The translations under genes and the position numbers were made by a program. Shown here piece after piece: positions 8,315 to 16,714 of a stretch of 27,515 nt of DNA; within the stretch, counting starts at the first letter, position 1, and each line of letters opens with the position of its first letter. The notes beneath the pieces are model-generated. The model made no database searches, was not told where the DNA came from, and saw only the letters and a list, made by a program, of their open reading frames with translations. Source of the stretch: DG-33 sp964345105 (GTDB lineage Archaea > Hadarchaeota > Hadarchaeia > Hadarchaeales > Hadarchaeaceae); the NCBI GenBank assembly GCA_964345105.1, contig CAYFPZ010000086.1:1-27515 (forward strand). Reading direction: 5' to 3'.

Positions 8315-9316
8315 ATGACAGAAAAAAAGTTAGGTTACAATATTCGTGTAAAAGCAGAAAAAGTAAACGTTGATGTCAAAAATGAATACTTAGAGATAGC
8401 AAAAAGAGCTGACGACGCTGGTCTTTACTATCTGGCTTTTCCGGAATTCTTTGGGAGATTTGATCCAAACAGGATTCATGTAGTGCCTTACATGGCTGCT
8501 GTTGCCGCTATAACCGAACATGTTAAGATTGGCCCTGATGTTTTACAAGTACCCCTTCTTCACCCCAAGCATATCGCTGATATTGGTTCAAGCTTAGACA
8601 TCATATCCGAGGGACGTTTCATCCTAGGGGTAGGTACGGGATGGGTTCCTTCTGAATTTGAAAATTTTGGGATACCATACAATGAACGGGGGAAAAGAAC
8701 CAATGAATCCCTTGACATAATAAAGAAATTATGGACAGAGCCCGCGATTTATGATTATAAGGGGAAATTCTTTACACTCAGAAACGTTTGCAGCCCCCCA
8801 TGTGTTCAGAAACCCCATCCTCCAATATGGGTGGGTGGACCTTCCGATGCCGCCCTAAAGAGGGCTGTGCGATACGGTAACGAGTGGGCGCCAGGCAATT
8901 GGTGGCCGACAGATTGCGGGATACCAGAAGAAAAGTGGAGTCTCATGGAGCGCCTGGAGAAGTTTAAGGAATACTGCAAGAAATTTGGGCGGGAACTCGT
9001 GCTTGGGCGAGAACCCAAAGGACCAAAGGAAATCGGATATAATGTGAGAGTCAATTTGAATATCAACCCTGATGAAGAAAAAGCCGTAGAAGAGATGCAA
9101 CACTTCTGGGTAGACGTCAGAAAGGCACGGAGTCAAGGAGGAGGCTCGTTTGAAATGAAAATGAGATACGCAGCCGTTGGGAAAGCTGAAACAGTGATAG
9201 AGAAAATCGAAGAGCTTTACAAGACCGGAGCTTACTTGGTGGTGCTTTACCCCTTGAGCACAGATTCGATGTCACAATGGAAGAGGGTTGAGGAAGAGGT
9301 ACTCCCGAGTTTATAA
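8315..9316 (+). CDS. LLM-class F420-dependent oxidoreductase, type B copy 1
   Basis: 333 residues. Nearly the same protein as that at 13781 (same FFGRFDPNRIHV, HPKHIADIGSSLDIISEGR and GVGTGWVPSEFENFGIP blocks). Differences cluster in the region after PPIWVGG (APGNWWPTDCG here, AAYNWYGADCG there), the loop that usually shapes the substrate pocket in LLM barrels. A GTG at 8309 is also in frame, but the family start is MTEKKLGYN, giving ATG 8315. It follows the type A stop by two bases, so translation is coupled. Followed by a UPF0261 fossil and HAD copy 2. Confidence 0.9.
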   Translation: MTEKKLGYNIRVKAEKVNVDVKNEYLEIAKRADDAGLYYLAFPEFFGRFDPNRIHVVPYMAAVAAITEHVKIGPDVLQVPLLHPKHIADIGSSLDIISEGRFILGVGTGWVPSEFENFGIPYNERGKRTNESLDIIKKLWTEPAIYDYKGKFFTLRNVCSPPCVQKPHPPIWVGGPSDAALKRAVRYGNEWAPGNWWPTDCGIPEEKWSLMERLEKFKEYCKKFGRELVLGREPKGPKEIGYNVRVNLNINPDEEKAVEEMQHFWVDVRKARSQGGGSFEMKMRYAAVGKAETVIEKIEELYKTGAYLVVLYPLSTDSMSQWKRVEEEVLPSL

Positions 9317-9321
9317 ATTCA

Positions 9322-9353
9322 CTGAAGTTTTTCGAACTTAAGGGAACCAAATG
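9322..9353 (+). pseudogene. 3'-terminal fossil of a UPF0261 gene in front of HAD copy 2
   Basis: Bases CTGAAGTTTTTCGAACTTAA and the following GGGAACCAAATGA match the last codons of the UPF0261 gene at 6370-6401 (AAAGTTTTTCTAGAACTTGG, then GGGAACCAAATGA). Read in frame it ends F-E-L-K-G-T-K-stop, against F-L-E-L-G-G-T-K-stop in the intact gene. Only the tail that carries the HAD ribosome site and the ATGA junction is left. Confidence 0.75.
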
Positions 9354-10133
9354 AATATTTCAATTTGTTGGTGCGGGTTTGACTTCGGAGGGACAATTCA
9401 AGATCCGAGCAAAGGTTACCAGTATACGTTAGAGGCGATAAATGAAATTTATACTAAACTTGGAAAACCAGAGGTCGTCAATGAGAAGGTAGCGCGTTTC
9501 GATGAATTAATAGCAGAATACGAATACGATGAGCGGTTGATGGATGGAATAGAGCACGAAATAGAGTTTTGGAAAAGACATTACCGCTTTAAACGTCTTC
9601 AAGAGACAGGTATGCAGAAATTTTTTTATTATATTCTCGAAAACAATCAAGACGCTATCGAGCTTTACAGTAAAAAAAGGTTTAGGCATTTAAAACCTGC
9701 GGATGGACTTAAGGAATGTCTTACATATTTAAAAGACAAGGGGATTAGCGTCAACATAGTTTCAGATGTGGGAAGCGAAACAACGCTAAAGATCATCCCA
9801 CATTTTCTAAGTATCCATGAGCTAACTCCTTATTTCTCTGAGATAATAACCAACTACGGCAGAATTAAAAACGATGGAAATATAGATTTGAGCTATAAGG
9901 GAATGGGAAAAAGCGATGGCGCGATTTACAAAAAATTAGCGCGAGATTTGCTTGAAATAGGGATTCAGCCCTCTCAAGCGTTGATAATCGGTGATCGCCC
10001 GGTAGAGGATGTGGACAAAGCAAAGGAAAATGGATTTAAGGCTATCCAATTTACGGGAGTTATGAAAAGAAGAATATCCAAAGTTGCTGATTACGTGATA
10101 TCAGACCTAAGGGGATTGAAAAAGATTTTATAA
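9351..10133 (+). CDS. HAD-superfamily protein, copy 2, with altered motif I
   Basis: 260 residues, colinear with the copy at 6398. Motif I is GFDFGGT (Asp11 kept, Gly13 instead of Asp), motif II IVSDVGSE, motif IV GDRPVEDVDKAKENGF. The last 60 residues are almost unchanged between copies, while the cap (residues about 95-115) and the IIPHFLSIHEL stretch vary, which points to different ligands on a conserved core. AGGGAA ribosome site inherited from the lost UPF0261 gene. It lies in an operon LLM-A, LLM-B, HAD, M24. Confidence 0.88.
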   Translation: MNISICWCGFDFGGTIQDPSKGYQYTLEAINEIYTKLGKPEVVNEKVARFDELIAEYEYDERLMDGIEHEIEFWKRHYRFKRLQETGMQKFFYYILENNQDAIELYSKKRFRHLKPADGLKECLTYLKDKGISVNIVSDVGSETTLKIIPHFLSIHELTPYFSEIITNYGRIKNDGNIDLSYKGMGKSDGAIYKKLARDLLEIGIQPSQALIIGDRPVEDVDKAKENGFKAIQFTGVMKRRISKVADYVISDLRGLKKIL

Positions 10134-10159
10134 ACATGGACGAGTGATGGGGGATTATT

Positions 10160-11398
10160 TTGGAAGAAGAATATCCTACTCTGTCGTTGAAAGAACGTGA
10201 TAGACGGTGGAAAAAACTCAGGGAGTTAATGAAAAAGGAAAAAATGGATTGTCTCGTAGTTGCAGGATTAAGAAGTCGCGAGCAATTTGACCGTTATATC
10301 ACAAATGATCTTAGCGGGGGCTTTGTTATCTTTCCCATTGAGGGAGAACCTATTTCGCTTTTACCCACTATTTATGATATAACTTCCCACTGGGAAAGCG
10401 TGCGAAGGGGCGAACAGCCCTGGATCAGTGACGTTAGAGTGGGTCCGCAAGCCTTAGTGTCTGTAATCAAGGAATTAGGTTATGACAAGTCAAATATAGG
10501 CGTCGTTGGGCTTGGGGGCTCAGGTCGTGAAAGGGGAGGGTGGATTCCATACGGTTCGTGGTTAGGTGTCGAAAAAAATTTGCCAGATGCTAATTTTCGT
10601 GATGTTACAGAACAATATCGTGAGTTGCTCGTGATAAAGAGCGAGGAAGAGATGAGAATCATTAAAAAATCTGCTGAAATAGGAGAGTTGGCATGTGGGG
10701 AAATGATTAAACGAACAAAGCCTGGTGTGACTGAAAGTGAGATTTATGCCGCAGTTATGTACGTGTTATTCAGTCATCGGGCCACCGGGAGTTTGACCCC
10801 TTACACTACTTCCCTAATTTTACATTCGGGGCCTGACAATCCTAGTTGGGGTGCTCCGAGATGGTTAGTAAGAGCTCAACCACCTCCTGTATTAAAGGCT
10901 GGTGACGTTCTTCAAGCTGAGATATTTACACGCTATGGAGGCATGGAAACTCAACAACAACAATCAATAGCCCTCAAACCCGTAGATCCTGTAAATAAGA
11001 AATGCGCTGAGATAGCGCGCAAGAGTTACGAAGCAGGAGTAAACGCTCTTAGGCTAGGGGTAAAGTTCGGTGAAGTCGCGAACGCTATGGAAGCTCCCTT
11101 GAAAGAAGAAAAAGACGTATGGCATTTAACGCCGCTCATTCACGATGTGAGCCCGCTTGGGGGATTTACCAGTGCAATAGCCTTTGGAATAGAGAGTGTG
11201 AAGGAATTCAAAAAATATAATGTTGTGTCTATTCCGGTCCGTGGTGCCGATGTAACCGTTAAGCCAGGTATGGTAGTCATATTGGAACCGAATGCTTGCA
11301 TAGGCACGCATAGAATAAACATAGGTGGAACCTGCATAATAACTGAAACCGGTTGTCTAGAACTAAATAAACTTCCAACTGAAATGCAGATTATTTAA
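10160..11398 (+). CDS. M24-family (aminopeptidase P / creatinase fold) protein with degraded metal site
   Basis: 412 residues: an N-terminal creatinase-like domain (about 1-155) and a C-terminal pita-bread domain (about 160-412). Start is TTG 10160, supported by GGGGGA at 10149-10154; no in-frame ATG is near. Metal ligands of M24 peptidases are only partly visible: the first Asp position reads Glu254 (LQAEIFTRYGG), the second Glu263, His328 and Glu376 (ILEPNA) remain, and the last Glu is replaced in HRINIGGTCIIT (about 389). Non-peptidase relatives with altered sites exist (creatinase, DddP, ectoine hydrolase), so a hydrolase or lyase for a small molecule is more likely than a dipeptidase. 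Last gene of the operon from 7290. Confidence 0.82.
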   Translation: MEEEYPTLSLKERDRRWKKLRELMKKEKMDCLVVAGLRSREQFDRYITNDLSGGFVIFPIEGEPISLLPTIYDITSHWESVRRGEQPWISDVRVGPQALVSVIKELGYDKSNIGVVGLGGSGRERGGWIPYGSWLGVEKNLPDANFRDVTEQYRELLVIKSEEEMRIIKKSAEIGELACGEMIKRTKPGVTESEIYAAVMYVLFSHRATGSLTPYTTSLILHSGPDNPSWGAPRWLVRAQPPPVLKAGDVLQAEIFTRYGGMETQQQQSIALKPVDPVNKKCAEIARKSYEAGVNALRLGVKFGEVANAMEAPLKEEKDVWHLTPLIHDVSPLGGFTSAIAFGIESVKEFKKYNVVSIPVRGADVTVKPGMVVILEPNACIGTHRINIGGTCIITETGCLELNKLPTEMQII

Positions 11399-11494
11399 GT
11401 TGGATTTATTTTGAAAATTTTATCTAATTTTTTCACCGGTTACGGTTGATGGGGCGTTGCCAAAGAAATTTCAATACTTTACTCGTAAAAACGG

Positions 11495-11592
11495 TGGAAA
11501 CAAGCTTTGCATATGAATAAGTTGATTTTAATTTGCCTCAATTTATGTGCAACCTTTTGTCGATGTTCTCTGCCTAAACTAATATTAGACAT
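11495..11592 (+). other. Decayed copy of a type A LLM promoter region
   Basis: ACAAGCTTTGCATATGAATA through ATTTATGTGCAA (11495-11552) matches 7184-7240 in order (ACAAGCTTT, ATAT, TTG, TTTTAA, TTTG, ATTTATGTGC). The TATA part is lost by deletion, and CTGCCTAAACTAAT (11570-11583) resembles the bases before the LLM start (CCTATCCAAACTGATG). The remaining bases of the 251-nt gap 11399-11649 show nothing further. Confidence 0.5.
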
Positions 11593-11649
11593 GAAATTGA
11601 ATCAGATAAATAGTGTCAGCGGTATAACAGTATATTCAGGAAAGTTAAC

Positions 11650-12597
11650 ATGACGAGTGGGAAAATTGAATTTGGAGTTCAGGTACCCCCTGAGGGCCGT
11701 GATTTTGAGCAAATGAAGAGGCTTTGCCTTGTTGCTGAGGATGCTGGCTACTCGGTCTTCACTGTTACCGACCACTTCCAAAATATGGTTAAACCCGACG
11801 GTGGCACAAACCATCCTCTAGAGGCGTGGACATTGCTGGGTGGACTTGCCTCAGTTACATCCAAGATAAAGCTTGGGACACTGGTCTCCTGCGTCCATTA
11901 CAGGCACCCCACAATCTTAGCAAAAATGGCGACAACCGTCGACATAATTTCTGGAGGCCGAACCATCTTCGGTGTAGGTGCAGGATGGCACCAAAAGGAG
12001 TTCGAAGGCTTCCTCGGAGAGTTTCCCTCTGCCAAGAAACGTCTGGACGGGTTGGAAGACGCATTGAACATTGCTAAGAGCATGTTTGTAAATGAACGTA
12101 CCAACTATGAGGGTAAGGTCTACAGCGCAAAGAACACTCTGAATTCTCCTCTACCCATACAGCAACCCATTCCCATAATGGTGGGGGGCGGAGGTCTAAA
12201 ACGCACATTGAAGCTCGCAGCCAAATACGCAGACATCTCCCACTTCGCATTTTACTTTGAAAAACCCGACGTAATTGTGCAGCGAATCGATGCACTCAAG
12301 AAACACTGTAAGGCAGTAGGACGAGACTACAACGAGATAACTAAGAGCATTAGTCCAAGTGTAAACTTCAACCCCACACAAGCAGACTTTGAAGAATCCG
12401 CCAGACGGGTCTCTACCCGCAGGAAAATTTCGCTTGATGAAGCAAGAAAAATTATTGAGAAGACAAGCATGTATCCCGAAGGAATCCGGGATACGGTAAA
12501 TTCATACATAGATAAAGATGTCACCTTGTTCTTAATGGTTTTAAATAATGAAGAAAATATCAAGCTCTTCGCCGAGAATGTGATGAAGAAAATCTAA
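11650..12597 (+). CDS. LLM-class F420-dependent oxidoreductase, type D
   Basis: 315 residues, LLM barrel but of a clearly different subgroup from A-C: begins FGVQVPPEGRDFEQM, then VAEDAGYSVFTVTDHF, LGTLVSCVHYRHPTILAKM, GRTIFGVGAGWHQKEFEGF and PIPIMVGGGG. The TDHF block is typical of reductase-like F420 LLM proteins related to Mer. It lacks the Cys-Ser-Pro-Pro-Cys segment of A/B. Coding sequence is somewhat richer in GC than neighbouring LLM genes, so it may be an independent acquisition. Short AGG ribosome site at 11638-11640; no clear promoter. Single-gene unit, convergent with the type C gene. Confidence 0.88.
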   Translation: MTSGKIEFGVQVPPEGRDFEQMKRLCLVAEDAGYSVFTVTDHFQNMVKPDGGTNHPLEAWTLLGGLASVTSKIKLGTLVSCVHYRHPTILAKMATTVDIISGGRTIFGVGAGWHQKEFEGFLGEFPSAKKRLDGLEDALNIAKSMFVNERTNYEGKVYSAKNTLNSPLPIQQPIPIMVGGGGLKRTLKLAAKYADISHFAFYFEKPDVIVQRIDALKKHCKAVGRDYNEITKSISPSVNFNPTQADFEESARRVSTRRKISLDEARKIIEKTSMYPEGIRDTVNSYIDKDVTLFLMVLNNEENIKLFAENVMKKI

Positions 12598-12723
12598 TAT
12601 TCTATAAGTTCACTTTTCTGATTAACCCAGGTATTCCTGAAAATTTGGCTATTTGGCATGGGAGTTCAGGGAATATCGTTAAGATTAGAAGGATTCTTTA
12701 ATAATTACTAACTTTTTCAAAAG

Positions 12724-13686
12724 CTACATTGATGGGATTACTTCTTTTTCAATTCTTTCCCACTGGGACTTCAGATCAGTTGTCATAGGCCATAGTATAA
12801 CTAAATCAGCACCTAGTTTATAGGTCTCCTTTATTTTTTCAATTACTGCTTCAGCAGGCCCTAAAACAGCCCATTTCATCTGTTGTTCCGCAGTTCCGCC
12901 ACCGCCAACACGTCCCTTCCTGTGAACATCAAAGTGTTTTACCACATCTTCAACAGCCTTTTCGCGATTAGTATTAATATTCATGTGAATTCTTAGGTTA
13001 ACTCCAACGGTTTTAGGATCTCTCCCGTATTCCTTGCTATATTTCTTTAATTTTTCTATCAAGCCTGTTACTGAAAATCCTTCCTCTTGTTTAAATATAA
13101 AAGCAGGCCAGGTAACTCCGGCCCAAGCGTCGGCGTACTTCACAACTCTTTTGAGGGCGGCGTCAGAGCCTCCTCCGATCCATATCGGTGGATGTGGCTC
13201 TTGAATCGGTTTAATACAAACAACATTCTTAAGGTTGTAAAACTTTCCGCTGTAATTGACGACTGGTTCTGTCCACAATTTTTTAATTATGTCAAGAATT
13301 TCCTTCATTCGTTTTCCTCTATCATCGAATGACATCCCTAGGTTTTCGAATTCTTCTCGAATAGTTCCGGCTCCAGAATTACAAATAAATCGGCCTCCGG
13401 AAATGATGTCTATAGTAGAACCGATTAGCGCGATTTGAATGGGATGATACAAAGGCAGTTGCCAGACATCTGTTCCCAGCATGATATTCTTTGTCTGCGT
13501 GGCGATGGATGTCATGTAGGTGAATGTTTCAATCCCGGGCACTCCCTTCGATACCATATTTGGAAAACCGAGGTAATACAGACCAGCCTCGTCCGCCCTT
13601 CTTGCGATTTCATAATATTTTTTTATGTCTTCTTTTCGGGGTCTTTGCTCCTTCACGTTAATTGCAAGACCAAGTTTTTGTGTCAT
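12724..13686 (-). CDS. LLM-class F420-dependent oxidoreductase, type C copy 2
   Basis: 320 residues, same length as the protein at 4002-4964, with LGLAINVKE, ARRADEAGLYYLGFPN, ISGGRFICNSGAGTIREEFE and KLWTEPVVNYSGKFYNLKNV. The glycine-rich block that reads CGVGTGWRPKE in copy 1 has become CNSGAGTIREE here; in LLM proteins this strand-loop lies at the flavin/F420 site, so cofactor handling may differ. Leaderless ATG with TTTATATAA 29 nt upstream. Divergent from the type B gene at 13781. Substrate unknown. Confidence 0.88.
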   Translation of the reverse strand: MTQKLGLAINVKEQRPRKEDIKKYYEIARRADEAGLYYLGFPNMVSKGVPGIETFTYMTSIATQTKNIMLGTDVWQLPLYHPIQIALIGSTIDIISGGRFICNSGAGTIREEFENLGMSFDDRGKRMKEILDIIKKLWTEPVVNYSGKFYNLKNVVCIKPIQEPHPPIWIGGGSDAALKRVVKYADAWAGVTWPAFIFKQEEGFSVTGLIEKLKKYSKEYGRDPKTVGVNLRIHMNINTNREKAVEDVVKHFDVHRKGRVGGGGTAEQQMKWAVLGPAEAVIEKIKETYKLGADLVILWPMTTDLKSQWERIEKEVIPSM

Positions 13687-13707
13687 AATTTTAGTTTTAA
13701 TTTGTAT

Positions 13708-13717
13708 TATATAAATT
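13708..13717 (-). promoter_or_regulatory. TATA box of type C LLM copy 2
   Basis: Minus-strand TTTATATAAT with TTTATA starting at 13715, 29 nt before ATG 13686. Confidence 0.6.
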
Positions 13718-13724
13718 TTTACAT

Positions 13725-13760
13725 ATGTGCAAAGTCCATAAAACGGAAAGTTTTAATAGC
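13725..13760 (+). promoter_or_regulatory. Promoter of the LLM-B / PpsA-like / HAD operon with conserved upstream element
   Basis: ATGTGCAAAGTCCATAAAA (13725-13743) followed by CGGAAAG and TATA TTTTAATA (13751-13758), 30 nt before ATG 13781. The element has the same sequence and nearly the same distance to TATA as at 7233-7251. Confidence 0.65.
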
Positions 13761-13780
13761 CTCTTTTCTTATTTAAATTA

Positions 13781-14782
13781 ATGGTAGTAAAAAAATTAGG
13801 TTATAATATTCGTGTAAAAGCCGAAAAAGTAAACGTCGACATCAAAAATGAATACTTAGAGATGGCAAAAAAAGCTGACGATGCTGGTCTTTACTATCTG
13901 GCTTTTCCGGAATTCTTTGGGAGATTTGATCCAAACAGAATCCATGTAATACCTTACATGGCTGCTGTTGCTGCCCGAACCGAGCATGTTAAGATTGGTC
14001 CTGATGTTTTACAAGTACCCCTTCTTCACCCCAAGCATATCGCTGATATTGGTTCAAGCTTAGATATCATATCCGAGGGACGTTTCATCCTAGGAGTAGG
14101 AACGGGATGGGTCCCCGCTGAATTTGAAAATTTTGGAATACCATTCAAAGAACGGGGGAGAAGAACTGATGAATCCCTTGACATAATAAAAAAGTTGTGG
14201 ACAGAGCCTGCTATCTACGATTATAGGGGAAAATTCTTTACACTCAGAAACGTTTGCAGTCCTCCCCCCGTCCAGAAACCTCATCCTCCGATATGGGTCG
14301 GGGGGAACTCCGATGCCGCCCTAAGGAGAACAGCGCAATACGGCAACGAGTGGGCGGCATACAATTGGTATGGAGCAGATTGCGGGATACCAGAAGAGAA
14401 GTGGGATATCAAGGAACGCATAGAGAAATTGAAGGAATACTGTAAGAAATTTGGAAAGGAGCTCGTGCTTGGACGAGAACCAAAAGGACCGAAAGAAGTC
14501 GGATATAACGTAAGAATCAATTTGAATATCAACACTGATGAAGAAAAAGCCGTAGAAGAGGTGCGACACTTCTGGGTAGATGTTAGGAAGGCACGGAGTC
14601 AAGGAGGAGGCGCGTTTGAAATGAAAATGAGATACGCGGCCGTTGGGAAAGCTGAAACAGTGATCGAGAAAATTGAAGAGCTTTACAAAACTGGAGCATA
14701 CTTGGTAACGTTTTATCCGCTGAGTACGGATTCAAAATCTCAGTGGGAGAGGGTAGAGAAGGAGGTGCTTCCGAGTTTATAA
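13781..14782 (+). CDS. LLM-class F420-dependent oxidoreductase, type B copy 2
   Basis: 333 residues, the closest relative of the protein at 8315; begins MVVKKLGYNIRVKAEKVN. Contains FFGRFDPNRIHV, GVGTGWVPAEFENFGIP, TEPAIYDYRGKFFTL and KMRYAAVGKAETVIEKIEELY. The NVCSPPC motif of its relatives is NVCSPPPV here, losing the second Cys. First gene of an operon: 19 nt separate it from the PpsA-like gene, which argues that the redox enzyme and the phosphotransfer subunit serve one pathway. Leaderless start. Confidence 0.9.
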   Translation: MVVKKLGYNIRVKAEKVNVDIKNEYLEMAKKADDAGLYYLAFPEFFGRFDPNRIHVIPYMAAVAARTEHVKIGPDVLQVPLLHPKHIADIGSSLDIISEGRFILGVGTGWVPAEFENFGIPFKERGRRTDESLDIIKKLWTEPAIYDYRGKFFTLRNVCSPPPVQKPHPPIWVGGNSDAALRRTAQYGNEWAAYNWYGADCGIPEEKWDIKERIEKLKEYCKKFGKELVLGREPKGPKEVGYNVRINLNINTDEEKAVEEVRHFWVDVRKARSQGGGAFEMKMRYAAVGKAETVIEKIEELYKTGAYLVTFYPLSTDSKSQWERVEKEVLPSL

Positions 14783-14801
14783 ATTTAAGAGGTGAAATCA
14801 G

Positions 14802-16643
14802 ATGCCAAGAAGAAAAGCTACAGAGTTTCCAAACCCTTACGAGGTTTCTATTCCGGGTACCAAAGGATGGCAGAGGATGTATCCGGAAGTGACGATATTA
14901 CCGAAAGAGAAAAGGAAATATTTTGAGAAGTTAAACTGGCTGAACGAACATATGCATTGGCCAAGAGCGCTTAAACCGTTCGACGCTTGCGCCACGGTTA
15001 CCCCTGCTTTTAGAGGTCTGCCGGCTTATCAGCACAGGGTATTTGTTGTTCCACCAAGCAGGGGTCTTTATTATTATATCGTAAATGGCATTATGTATAA
15101 CTGTGAAGCCCCACCTTATACCGATCCCAAGTTGATAGAGCAAAGAACTAAACTATTCTTACAAAGGATGATTTATTGCTGGTGGAACTGGAAGAAGATA
15201 TACGGCAAGTGGAAGCGAGATATGATGAAGATGCTTAAAGAGCAAGAATCCCTCGGTGAACAAATCCGCGATTTACCCGAACTCGAAGATTTGGAGTTTT
15301 TCAAGGAGGTAAGGGGAATCACCAGCGCTCGAAAGCTTGTAGAAATTTACGATAGAGTCCTACATCTATACCTCACGATGCAGGATGGTTATCAATATCA
15401 ATTTGTAGGCGCGGCTTACGCTACCGATTTGGCTTTCACCGATTTTTGCCATAAGGCCTTCCCCGGTATTGAAGACCGGACTATTGCAAAAATGCTCACT
15501 GGTGCTGAGCTGGAAGCTTTCCGTCCCGACGAAGAGGTGAAGCGTTTAGCGCACTTGGCCGTCAAACTCAGGTTGGCTTCCGACATCAAAGAGGCCACCG
15601 ACTTCAAAAAGATGCGATCGGAATTCGAGAAGACAGGAGAAGGCAGGAAATGGTGCCAAGAGTTCGAGAAGAGTTCTTTCCCGTGGTTCAACATGATGGT
15701 GACCCAGGGGATATTCGCACAAAGCGATGAGGAATGTTGGATAGAGAATCCCAATATCATCCTCGGCTTCCTAAAGAATTACATCGAGAAGATCGAAAAA
15801 GGAGAAAAGATAGAGAGGGATGTAAAAACGTTGCTAAAGGAAAAGGAGCAACTATCTAAGAAATATTACAACATGCTCAAAACCGATGCCGAAAAGGCAA
15901 GGTTCAAAGAACTCTATAACCTTGCAACCACCTTTTACATTTTTGTAGAAGAGCAAGTTGTATACATTAAGCATTTTAACTATGCGCTTTTCAGAAGGAA
16001 CATCAGAAAGTTCGCGGAGATACTTGCAAAGCATGGAGTAATTAAAGAGCCAGAGGATATATTTTACCTCAAATTTGGCGAAATAAAATCGGCCTTGGAA
16101 GACCTAGCCTGCGTGTGGGGAACTGGCGATCCTCCGAGCCTTTACTGGATTAACGAGATAGAGTGGCGCAAAAAGATTTATGAAAAGTTCGAAAAATGGA
16201 AATACCCTCTTTTCATGGGGCCGTGGAAAGAGGAAGTTATAGAACCATTCATCACTGTGCATGGAGGATTAACTACGGATGTTGTGAACATGTTTCGGAA
16301 GCTCCCCAAACCTGAGGAAGTTAAAGAGTTAAAAGGCATCCCTGCTTCGACTGGTTTGGTGGAAGGGCCTGCGCGTGTCATTAAGGCAAGCAAAGATATT
16401 AGCAAAATATGCCCAGGAGAGATTTTGGTTTGCCCCCACACGACACCTGCTTGGACCCCTGCATTTGCCGTAATCAAAGGAATCGTTACGAATGAAGGTG
16501 GAGCGATGAGCCACGCAGGGATAGTTTCCAGAGAGTATAAGATACCTGCAGTTCTGGGTACTTGGATTGGAACATCCGTCATCAAAAACGGAGCCCGAAT
16601 CAAAGTCGACGGCGATACCGGAATCGTGACTATTTTAAAGTAA
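14802..16643 (+). CDS. PEP-synthase-type phosphohistidine (swivel) subunit, copy 1; phenylphosphate-synthase-alpha-like
   Basis: 613 residues. The last about 95 residues form the PEP-utiliser mobile domain: GIPASTGLVEGPARVI, ILVCPHTTPAWTPAF and the phosphohistidine signature GGAMSHAGIVSREYKIPAVLG with His571. Residues about 1-490 are helical, rich in Trp and charged residues, and resemble neither the ATP-binding nor the PEP-binding domain of PEP synthase. This makes a stand-alone phosphocarrier/transferase that needs a separate ATP-binding partner, as in phenylphosphate synthase, where the 70 kDa subunit carries the histidine and binds phenol; the likely partner is at 20748-21842. Ribosome site GAGGTGA. 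A phenolic substrate is inference. No CBS-domain third subunit is seen. Confidence 0.85.
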   Translation: MPRRKATEFPNPYEVSIPGTKGWQRMYPEVTILPKEKRKYFEKLNWLNEHMHWPRALKPFDACATVTPAFRGLPAYQHRVFVVPPSRGLYYYIVNGIMYNCEAPPYTDPKLIEQRTKLFLQRMIYCWWNWKKIYGKWKRDMMKMLKEQESLGEQIRDLPELEDLEFFKEVRGITSARKLVEIYDRVLHLYLTMQDGYQYQFVGAAYATDLAFTDFCHKAFPGIEDRTIAKMLTGAELEAFRPDEEVKRLAHLAVKLRLASDIKEATDFKKMRSEFEKTGEGRKWCQEFEKSSFPWFNMMVTQGIFAQSDEECWIENPNIILGFLKNYIEKIEKGEKIERDVKTLLKEKEQLSKKYYNMLKTDAEKARFKELYNLATTFYIFVEEQVVYIKHFNYALFRRNIRKFAEILAKHGVIKEPEDIFYLKFGEIKSALEDLACVWGTGDPPSLYWINEIEWRKKIYEKFEKWKYPLFMGPWKEEVIEPFITVHGGLTTDVVNMFRKLPKPEEVKELKGIPASTGLVEGPARVIKASKDISKICPGEILVCPHTTPAWTPAFAVIKGIVTNEGGAMSHAGIVSREYKIPAVLGTWIGTSVIKNGARIKVDGDTGIVTILK

Positions 16644-16656
16644 AATTAAAATGGCT
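16641..16656 (+). repeat. 3' flank shared by both PpsA-like genes
   Basis: TAAAATTAAAATGGCTT follows the stop here and TAAAATTAAAATGCCTT at 19493-19509, so the duplication unit ran about 15 bases past the stop codon. Confidence 0.6.
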
Positions 16657-16665
16657 TCACACTAG

Positions 16666-16714
16666 CATTTGTATGCCTTTACGAAAGTTTTCTCGAACTC
16701 GGAGGAACCAAATG
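16666..16714 (+). pseudogene. 3'-terminal fossil of a UPF0261 gene in front of HAD copy 3
   Basis: CATTTGTATGCCTTTACGAAAG and the following CTCGAACTCGGAGGAACC match 6349-6398 of the intact UPF0261 gene (ATTTGCAGACGCCCTCGCGAAAG and onward). A one-base loss in the T run breaks the upstream frame, but the last codons L-E-L-G-G-T-K and the ATGA junction are kept, with GGAGGA as HAD ribosome site. Confidence 0.75.

Larger units (their letters stand above)
12685..13860. repeat. Duplicated block, copy 2: type C LLM plus divergent type B LLM (intact)
   Basis: Counterpart of 3964-5129. Shares the non-coding TTAGAAGGATTCTTTAATAA flank, the minus-strand type C gene, the two back-to-back promoters and the start of a plus-strand type B gene. 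Here the type B gene continues intact to 14782. Confidence 0.8.

Noticed and set aside
16562..16711. Fifty-residue N-terminal extension of HAD copy 3
   Set aside because: It would run inside the PpsA-like gene in another frame; GGAGGA and the length of the other HAD copies support ATG 16712.
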